Shown: one piece after another, positions 6,666 to 11,065 of the stretch
How the letters are laid out: every line of letters begins with the position of its first letter
Position numbering within the stretch: position 1 is the stretch's first letter
Assembly (NCBI GenBank): GCA_937889795.1
Contig: CALBZH010000657.1
Location: 1 to 11,065 of the forward strand
Origin: an uncultured Syntrophobacteraceae bacterium
GTDB taxonomy: Bacteria > Desulfobacterota > Syntrophobacteria > Syntrophobacterales > Syntrophobacteraceae
Length of the DNA stretch: 11,065 nucleotides
Reading direction: 5' to 3'
Notes under the pieces: generated by a model
Database searches by the model: none
What the model was told of the DNA's origin: nothing
The model's input: only the letters and a program-made list of their open reading frames with translations
Made by a program: the position numbers and the translations under genes

Positions 6666-7231
6666 CTTCTCAGTAGCTCCTCATAAGCCAGCTGCAGAGC
6701 GTATCCGCACAGGGTATGCCCCAGGCTTCGAGGCGGAGGCAGATCATGCAATGTCCTGCCAACAAGCGTTTCCGCCAGGTAAGGCACATCCGGACAGCCA
6801 CCACCGGAGACGTTGACCACTCTCAGGTCGCTCTTGTCGATCGTCATCTTCATATTGGCGGCCCGCACCATTAGGTATTCCCCAAAGTCTTTCACCTGAA
6901 ACAAGCTCACCGGCTCAAGAAGGAGATCCTGCATCGGAAGTGTCTTGAGCGGCGCAAGGCGAGCATCCTGGAGAATGGCGGACACTTTGAGCTGCGCAAC
7001 CAAAGGGAATTCTATCACCAAGTCGCACCCGGTGCGCAGGTCCGGAGGCGGGCCCTTCACCGAAACCTCGATCCCCGCCTGCTTGAGAAGGGACTCCGCC
7101 TTGATCACCTCGCTGGTGTGATGGAAGACGAGAATTCCCTTGTCGGAGCGTCTGCGAGTGGGTGTCGCATCCCGCTCCCGATCGAGACCGATTATTTTTC
7201 TGGCAAAATCCGTGATCTTTTTTGAAAGCAC
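6653..7231 (-). CDS. DUF3343-type putative Se/S carrier with extra C-terminal domain
   Basis: A 192-residue protein. After a basic N-terminal tail of about 30 residues comes a DUF3343-like region (about 31-85: ILVFHHTSEVIKAESLLKQA, then GPPPDLRTGCDLVIEF). DUF3343 (putative Se/S carrier) is known from selenium-metabolism neighbourhoods; Cys69 sits at its usual conserved cysteine. Residues about 110-192 form a second domain with a glycine-rich cysteine motif, VSGGGCPDVPY (Cys146), and further cysteines 175 and 190. I do not recognise that domain. Start is GTG 7231, 12 nt after the tusA stop, with only a weak GAGGG upstream; no better in-frame start precedes DUF3343. The 3' end overlaps the kinase-like gene by 13 nt. 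A carrier or adaptor passing a persulfide or selenide is inferred from family and context. Confidence 0.75.
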   Translation of the reverse strand: MLSKKITDFARKIIGLDRERDATPTRRRSDKGILVFHHTSEVIKAESLLKQAGIEVSVKGPPPDLRTGCDLVIEFPLVAQLKVSAILQDARLAPLKTLPMQDLLLEPVSLFQVKDFGEYLMVRAANMKMTIDKSDLRVVNVSGGGCPDVPYLAETLVGRTLHDLPPPRSLGHTLCGYALQLAYEELLRRCPG

Positions 7232-7243
7232 GATGAAGAGCCC

Positions 7244-7459
7244 TCAGCGCTTGAGGATGAGGTGGTAGTCGTCCCCTTTGCGCTGGGTATCCAGGATCTC
7301 CCAGCCCTGCGACCGGGCAGCGCGACTGACGTTCTCACGGCTTACCTCGTTGTCGATGATGACTTCAATCTCACCGCTTGTCTTTTCCTTCATTTTTGAC
7401 ATGGCCAGGAGAACCGGCTGCGGGCATGACAGACCCCTTGCATCTACGATGTCGCTCAT
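7244..7459 (-). CDS. tusA: TusA-family sulfur carrier protein
   Basis: A 71-residue protein of the TusA/SirA/YedF-N family. These carry sulfur (or possibly selenium) as a persulfide on one cysteine between sulfurtransferases. The signature DARGLSCPQPVLLAMSKM holds the CPxP motif with the carrier Cys12. The rest fits the two-layer alpha/beta fold (EIEVIIDNEVSRENVSRAA, DYHLILKR). Start ATG 7459 follows CAAGGAGGTGGAG directly, a strong Shine-Dalgarno with a 5-nt spacer; a start 13 codons upstream would overlap yedE and lies before this site. It begins 19 nt after the yedE stop. Pairing with YedE matches the widespread yedE-yedF/tusA arrangement, in which the membrane protein imports a sulfur species and the carrier takes it up. 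Confidence 0.93.
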   Translation of the reverse strand: MSDIVDARGLSCPQPVLLAMSKMKEKTSGEIEVIIDNEVSRENVSRAARSQGWEILDTQRKGDDYHLILKR

Positions 7460-7478
7460 CTCCACCTCCTTGACTCGA

Positions 7479-8582
7479 TCAGGCACGAGCCCGCTCAATG
7501 TTGCTCAAACCGATCACCAAACAGAAGAAAAGGCTCACGACCACGGCGGCTATCCCGTGTGGCCCGATACCGGCGGGAGAGCTGGCCAGTCCGAAATTGT
7601 GGGCAAAGGCAGCTCCGGTGATCATTCCCAAAACAAACACCCCGGCATCAGCATCCCCTTCGCCGGACATGAACAGCTGGCGCCCAGGGCACCCCCCCGC
7701 CAAAGCGAAAGAAAGCCCGGCTACGAGCATGCCGGCGAAGTTCCAAAGCGCGTGGGTATGGGCTACGGGCTGTTTCTCGAATCCGGGATGAAACTGGCCG
7801 ACCACCAGGTTGGTCAGCCACGCGGCCGCCAAGAGTGCCAGAAACCCGGAGAAGAGATGCCACTGCCTGAACAAAATGAGGTCACGGAGCGCTCCCATGG
7901 TGCAGAACCGGCTGCGCTGCGCCAGAAACCCGACCAAGAGACCGATTCCAAGTGAAAGGGCAACGGGCGCATAGGCGGCCCCCGGTCCCTTGAGGCTGTA
8001 GAAAAGCACGCCGCTCTGAGCCTGTCCCTCGACGGGAGCAAACATGAATCGGAGCACGAGCAGCCCCGCAATGAGCAGCGGCATCAAGAGTCCAGTCCCG
8101 GCGCTCTGCTTGCTGCTGCGACCGAGGCTGTAACCTTGTTTGAAGAACAATGTCCCGCCCCATACGCCGACCGCAAGACCCGCCAGGCCGAAGAGCGCAT
8201 TCCCATCGCCTCCCGCCAAGCGAAGCAGCGTCCGCCAGGGACATCCCAGAAACACGAGCGCCCCGATCATGGCGGTCATTCCCAGAACGAATCGTGCCAG
8301 CGGTGCTGATCCCCCTCTCGGCTTGAACTCACCGAAAAGCAGCGCAGCTGCTAATGACCCCAGAACGAATCCGAGGATTTCCGGCCTGAGGTACTGGACC
8401 ACCTCTGCCCGGTGCATGCCGACGGCGCCTGTGATATCCCGATCAAAACAGGCCACACAAATGCCCATGTTGCCCGGGTTGCCCAGCTTCTGGAGCAGTG
8501 AGGCGAGCACCCCGATGATAATGCCAACGGCAATGATGCCCATTCCCGTCGCAAAGAGATTCCTTGTCCTTTCCACTTCCAC
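7479..8582 (-). CDS. yedE: YedE/FdhT-type selenium-metabolism membrane transporter
   Basis: A 367-residue polytopic inner-membrane protein of the YeeE/YedE family, in the selenium-associated YedE/FdhT subfamily. That subfamily's N-terminal stretch GNPGNMGICVACFDRDITGA and the following HRAEVVQYLRPEILGF are clear. YeeE/YedE proteins take up thiosulfate or related sulfur species through conserved membrane cysteines. Candidates here are Cys114 (GCPWRT), Cys227 (RFCTMGALRD) and Cys298 (GGCPGRQLF), plus subfamily cysteines 42 and 45. Several hydrophobic spans are evident, about nine to ten by eye. GTG codons at 8588, 8582 and 8576 are all in frame. I chose 8582 because CAAGGAGGTGGAG precedes it with exactly the spacing seen at tusA. 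It lies 22 nt after the small zinc-ribbon gene. Uptake of a selenium species is likely from subfamily and context but not shown. Confidence 0.92.
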   Translation of the reverse strand: MEVERTRNLFATGMGIIAVGIIIGVLASLLQKLGNPGNMGICVACFDRDITGAVGMHRAEVVQYLRPEILGFVLGSLAAALLFGEFKPRGGSAPLARFVLGMTAMIGALVFLGCPWRTLLRLAGGDGNALFGLAGLAVGVWGGTLFFKQGYSLGRSSKQSAGTGLLMPLLIAGLLVLRFMFAPVEGQAQSGVLFYSLKGPGAAYAPVALSLGIGLLVGFLAQRSRFCTMGALRDLILFRQWHLFSGFLALLAAAWLTNLVVGQFHPGFEKQPVAHTHALWNFAGMLVAGLSFALAGGCPGRQLFMSGEGDADAGVFVLGMITGAAFAHNFGLASSPAGIGPHGIAAVVVSLFFCLVIGLSNIERARA

Positions 8583-8604
8583 CTCCACCTCCTTGGTTAC
8601 ACAC

Positions 8605-8811
8605 TCACCGTCCGGCCCGCGTCCACGGGCAGGTCAAGTCTTCCACGGAATAGGTGTGCACGCTCCTGCAATGGGGACACTCCACCGCAACACTCCCCAC
8701 CAGCGTCCTATCCCCCTGCAACCCCTCTCTCACGTGCAGCTCCCCCATGATGCGCCAGTTCTCTGATGAGTATTCCTTGCCCGTCACAGGACAAACAAAA
8801 TAGAGCTCCAT
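8605..8811 (-). CDS. small cysteine-rich (zinc-ribbon-like) protein, first gene of the selenium/sulfur cluster
   Basis: A 68-residue soluble protein of unknown function. Cys7 (FVCPVTGKEY), the pair Cys45/Cys48 (ECPHCRS) and Cys61 (LTCPW) could form a zinc ribbon or a redox/persulfide centre. Start ATG 8811 immediately follows an in-frame TGA (TGAATG). The Shine-Dalgarno is weak (AAAGG, 11 nt away), so translation may depend on the reading frame upstream or on a leader. It ends 22 nt before yedE. As promoter-proximal gene it is probably cotranscribed with yedE-tusA. I know no named family for it with confidence. Confidence 0.65.
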   Translation of the reverse strand: MELYFVCPVTGKEYSSENWRIMGELHVREGLQGDRTLVGSVAVECPHCRSVHTYSVEDLTCPWTRAGR

Positions 8812-8974
8812 TCAATCCACGACCTTTCGCCGTACGCCAACGCACACCGGCAATCTTCTTCTCTCTGGCTCAAGCCCCAAATCATAGAAGTCATGCAATA
8901 GTCCTCGGACGAATCCCAAAAACCCAGGGAAAGTGGGGTTGAGGTCCTGAAATCGCTCAATTCCAGCGAAATGT

Positions 8975-9004
8975 TTTATAGACCTCAGCTCTAGGTGCTG
9001 TGAA
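8975..9004 (-). promoter_or_regulatory. candidate promoter of the selenium/sulfur operon
   Basis: On the minus strand, TTCACA (9004-8999) is followed after 18 bp by TATAAA (8980-8975). It points at the 68-residue gene and would give a leader of about 155 nt. It lies in the most A+T-rich part of the gap. The -10 is good, the -35 fair and the spacer one base long. It is the best match I see in the gap. Confidence 0.35.
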
Positions 9005-9099
9005 ATAGGAACTGCTAATGGCCCAGAAGTGTTTGCATAGATAAGCACAATGGAAAGACGTCATGATCTTTGGAAGGGTTATGCAGTGCGGAGAACGGA

Positions 9100-9112
9100 G
9101 GGCCAGGGGCCC
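9100..9112. terminator. short GC hairpin downstream of lspA-like gene
   Basis: Five-base-pair arms GGGCC and GGCCC are separated by 3 nt, about 100 nt beyond the lspA-like stop codon. No U-tract follows on the minus strand. It is at best a weak, non-canonical terminator. Confidence 0.2.
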
Positions 9113-9209
9113 ATGAGGGTCTCATCCCGCATCACGGCGTCGAGACTGACGTCATCGGCGGGAAAGGCGAGGTGTCGAAAACCGAGACGGTTGGCACGTG
9201 GCTCCGGCT

Positions 9210-9752
9210 TCAGTCTTCCATGGGAAGGCTTCCTGCGACCGCCCTTTTGCCGCCCCTCGTCAACACGGATGCCCCATGCCATACGAGGCTCAGCAGGAAG
9301 AGCACCACCCCGGACACAATCGCAGCGTCCGCGACATTGAAGATGCATGTCCGGTAGGAGCCCCAGCCGAGGTTGAGAAAGTCAACGACATAGCCACCGA
9401 GAGCGACCCTGTCCATGAGATTGCTGAGGGCGCCTCCCGCGAACAGTGCCAGGCAGGCGGTGGGACCGGCGCCGAGGGCGGACCCCAGCATGAGATAGGG
9501 GATGAGCAACGCCAGAAATACGGATACGGCGGTTGTCACAGTCGGCCCTCTCCAATGCTCGGGGAGATAGTACTCGAAGCTGAGCACCCCACCCTTGTTC
9601 TCAAGATAGTCCAAGCGAAAGGTATCTTTGGCAAAAGAGATCACCTTGTTTTTAGGCAGGTGGGATTTTGCAAGCACTTTCGTATACTGGTCGCATGCCA
9701 CACAGACCAGGATCATGAACAGAACCAAGATAATTCGTTGTCGCCTCATCAT
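9210..9752 (-). CDS. lspA: divergent lipoprotein signal peptidase (LspA family)
   Basis: A 180-residue inner-membrane aspartic peptidase of the signal peptidase II family, which cleaves prolipoprotein signal peptides after lipidation. Motifs in order: DQYTK (Asp21, Lys25), ENKGGVLSF (51-59), GGALSNLMDR (106-115), GYVVDFLNLG (catalytic Asp124) and IFNVADAAI (catalytic Asp142). Four transmembrane helices are expected, at about 6-21, 71-91, 97-113 and 143-158. It departs from the usual NxGAAF-type box: here it is ENKGGVLSFEYYLPE, with extra residues before helix 2. It also carries a basic C-terminal tail after the last helix. It may therefore be a specialised paralogue rather than the housekeeping copy. 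Start ATG 9752 has GGAGG 6 nt upstream. It is the last gene of a run with three uncharacterised genes, 48 nt after the 150-residue membrane protein. Confidence 0.88.
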   Translation of the reverse strand: MMRRQRIILVLFMILVCVACDQYTKVLAKSHLPKNKVISFAKDTFRLDYLENKGGVLSFEYYLPEHWRGPTVTTAVSVFLALLIPYLMLGSALGAGPTACLALFAGGALSNLMDRVALGGYVVDFLNLGWGSYRTCIFNVADAAIVSGVVLFLLSLVWHGASVLTRGGKRAVAGSLPMED

Positions 9753-9800
9753 TCGCAGCCTCCGCGGGACACGACAGCAGCCATTGGCTCACAGTCGGGG

Positions 9801-10253
9801 CTACCGCACGGGAAAGTCCCCGTCTTCTTCATAGCGGTCCAGTCTCCGTTCCAGGTTTCGAAGCGAGCTCAAAAACAGCCCCAGCCCGCCAAAACAAAGC
9901 ACCAAAATCGTGATCAGCTCGAACGCCGTCATGCTCCTCAAGGAAAAATGGGTCGATGCGATCACCCCATAGATCATGGCGGCCAGGGACCCGAGCGAGA
10001 GGAGCCAACCGAGGGGGTTCCTCGCATTGTAGAAGATGATTGCAATCCCGAAGATGAACGGAATCATGACCATGCCACTCGTTATGACAAACGTGTGCCC
10101 CCACATGGAGCCGCCGTAGAGAGACATTCCGAAGCCGAAATGAGCAGACACGGTGATGGACTGCAACAAGAGATAGAACCCGCCGCACATCATGAAAAAA
10201 CCGATGAGAAAACGCCCCACGCCCCCACTTGTTCCCCCAGCTCCTCGCCCCAT
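9801..10253 (-). CDS. four-span membrane protein, unknown function
   Basis: A 150-residue protein with a glycine-rich N-terminus (MGRGAGGTSGGVGRF) and four hydrophobic spans, at about 14-34, 55-75, 82-100 and 109-129. A charged cytoplasmic-type tail follows (LERRLDRYEEDGDFPVR). No catalytic motif is visible. Start ATG 10253 follows a G-rich Shine-Dalgarno (AGGGGGGA, about 8-9 nt away); a GTG at 10292 in frame would place that site inside the gene. It sits between the single-span protein and lspA-like genes, so all three products are membrane proteins of one operon. I do not recognise the family. Confidence 0.75.
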   Translation of the reverse strand: MGRGAGGTSGGVGRFLIGFFMMCGGFYLLLQSITVSAHFGFGMSLYGGSMWGHTFVITSGMVMIPFIFGIAIIFYNARNPLGWLLSLGSLAAMIYGVIASTHFSLRSMTAFELITILVLCFGGLGLFLSSLRNLERRLDRYEEDGDFPVR

Positions 10254-10332
10254 CGTGTCGTTCCCCCCTACGCGCTTTGAATGATCCCCCACCGACCGCT
10301 GAACGGAACGCCGGTGGCTGGAACAATGGTCT

Positions 10333-10605
10333 CTACTTGTGCCGGATCGGCCGAGGATGGAACGTCCCTGGCTTGCTTATCGTCTGCCCCTCAGGCTCTC
10401 CGGGATCCACTTCGGTTGGCGACAGGACTTCGGTGCGCCCCCGACTCCCGCTCACAGAATCCTCACTCCGCCAGAGATCGTCCATCAAAGACGGCCGATT
10501 CTGGAGCTCTTTCACCCGCCTCAGAACGAAGCTGACCACGCCGTACCCGACGACGAAAGCGGCGACCACGACACCCCAGAGAACCCAGTCAGGCATCTCT
10601 TCCAC
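10333..10605 (-). CDS. small single-span membrane protein, unknown function
   Basis: A 90-residue protein with one transmembrane helix near residues 7-29 (WVLWGVVVAAFVVGYGVVSF). A short basic stretch (LRRVKELQNRP) follows, then a polar, proline- and charge-rich tail that is probably disordered. Start GTG 10605 has AGGAGGT 5 nt upstream, and that site overlaps the stop of the preceding zinc-ribbon gene (TGA 10611-10609). Only 3 nt separate the two genes, so they are translationally coupled. An ATG three codons later (10596) would be too far from the site. No family recognised. Confidence 0.7.
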   Translation of the reverse strand: MEEMPDWVLWGVVVAAFVVGYGVVSFVLRRVKELQNRPSLMDDLWRSEDSVSGSRGRTEVLSPTEVDPGEPEGQTISKPGTFHPRPIRHK

Positions 10606-10608
10606 GGC

Positions 10609-11065
10609 TCACCTCCTCTTGTCGCGGACACCCCGCCTCTTTCCGAAAGGAGCCCGCATCACCCCCACGCAATCCGGGCATTCCCCCGCTGCCTCCATGA
10701 ACTGCTCGAGGCACCGCGGACAATACGCCTGCACATCCGGAGCGTGAGGATCCGGCGGGGCAAGAAGATCGATCGTACGCAGGCCGATCATTTGCAGGAA
10801 CTGCTCCGCCTTCCTGAGAAGGATATCGTTCTGCCATGCGATCGGCTCAGCATAACCGGCTTCGAGGCTTGGCACAATCGGGAACCTGAGGAAGCGGAGC
10901 GTCTCGGCAGCCAGGGCTTTGAAACGCTCCGGCCTCATGAGCAGATGCGCAACGACAAGAGGATGGTACTCGCCGAGGAGATTTTCGGTGACACGATCGC
11001 AGGCACGAATCGAAGCAGGGGGGCACAAGACCATCTTGATCAGATGCGTGACCCGCTCATCGCCA
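10609..11065 (-). CDS. protein with C-terminal CxxC-CxxC zinc ribbon (cut by right edge)
   Basis: The frame is open to the right edge with no stop, so the N-terminus is missing; 151 residues are visible. An ATG at 11034 exists, but GDERVTHLIK upstream in frame looks continuous with the protein. The visible part is soluble and mixed helical. It ends in a zinc-ribbon pattern, CPRC-x10-CPDC (visible residues about 115-132), and a very basic tail (GKRRGVRDKRR). Its stop is 3 nt before the single-span membrane protein gene. No enzyme motif is seen and the family is not recognised. Confidence 0.75.
   Translation of the reverse strand, partial: GDERVTHLIKMVLCPPASIRACDRVTENLLGEYHPLVVAHLLMRPERFKALAAETLRFLRFPIVPSLEAGYAEPIAWQNDILLRKAEQFLQMIGLRTIDLLAPPDPHAPDVQAYCPRCLEQFMEAAGECPDCVGVMRAPFGKRRGVRDKRR

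Larger units (their letters stand above)
8812..9209. other. intergenic region between lspA-like and selenium-cluster genes
   Basis: About 400 bp, locally richer in A+T from 8880 to 9090. It holds a promoter candidate (8975-9004) and a short GC hairpin (9100-9112). It also holds a 78-codon minus-strand ORF (GTG 9048 to TGA 8814-8812) in the same frame as the next gene; this has no Shine-Dalgarno and no recognisable similarity. Further right, a minus-strand stretch from about 9190 to 9079 reads NRLGFRHLAFPADDVSLDAV and onward with GC-rich third positions. It could be the remnant of a coding tail. I do not call either as a gene. Confidence 0.4.

Noticed and set aside
8605..8814. Selenocysteine read-through of the TGA before ATG 8811
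   Set aside because: The TGA is in frame and the locus is selenium-related, but TGAATG is a normal stop/start junction. No SECIS-like hairpin is evident just downstream, and the upstream frame has no recognisable homology.
9198..10280. 360-codon plus-strand ORF
   Set aside because: It is antisense to the LspA-like and four-span membrane genes, is rich in His, Gln and Glu, and has no domain. The minus frames carry the catalytic motifs and transmembrane segments.

Overview
This is a GC-rich (roughly 60%), gene-dense window. Apart from one truncated gene at the left edge, everything well supported is on the minus strand. The gene content suggests an anaerobic deltaproteobacterium (Desulfobacterota, perhaps Syntrophobacter-like). 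The evidence is a seleno-type YedE/FdhT transporter gene next to tusA and DUF3343 genes, an anaerobic-type cobalamin gene (cbiG), and a four-helix-bundle gene with 'suffix' domain. This placement is inference from gene content; no rRNA or tRNA gene is present. There is no CRISPR array, insertion sequence or recognisable riboswitch.

Layout, left to right. (1) 1-908, plus strand: the C-terminal two thirds of a CreC-like sensor histidine kinase. (2) 975-1581, minus: a four-helix-bundle/suffix-domain gene broken by a +1 frameshift at a run of five C. Upstream lie inverted arrays of a degenerate 9-bp tandem repeat, then a strong hairpin just past the end of the next gene. (3) 1748-5398, minus: a compact run of cbiG, an HD-domain phosphohydrolase gene and a SWIM zinc-finger gene, in transcription order from the right. 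The first two overlap closely enough to be translationally coupled. (4) 5399-5798: a 400-bp gap with inverted repeats, a weak promoter candidate and a tiny plus-strand ORF with a very strong Shine-Dalgarno sequence.

(5) 5799-8811, minus: a five-gene putative selenium/sulfur trafficking operon. In transcription order it has a 68-aa cysteine-rich zinc-ribbon-like protein, a YedE/FdhT membrane transporter, a TusA-type carrier, a DUF3343 protein with an extra C-terminal domain, and a ribokinase-fold NAD(P)HX-dehydratase-like protein. Gaps are 0-25 nt, or genes overlap. The likely logic is import of a sulfur or selenium species by YedE and hand-over to the small cysteine carriers TusA and DUF3343. 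The role of the kinase-like protein is unknown. (6) 8812-9209: a second roughly 400-bp gap that probably holds the promoter of this operon.

(7) 9210 to the right edge, minus: another operon. It contains an unrecognised protein ending in a CxxC-x10-CxxC zinc ribbon (cut by the edge), a 90-aa single-span membrane protein, a 150-aa four-span membrane protein, and a divergent lipoprotein signal peptidase (LspA family).

The items most worth a second look are the kinase-like/DUF3343 pair in the selenium operon, the 9-bp repeat arrays beside the broken four-helix gene, and the LspA-like membrane-protein operon.
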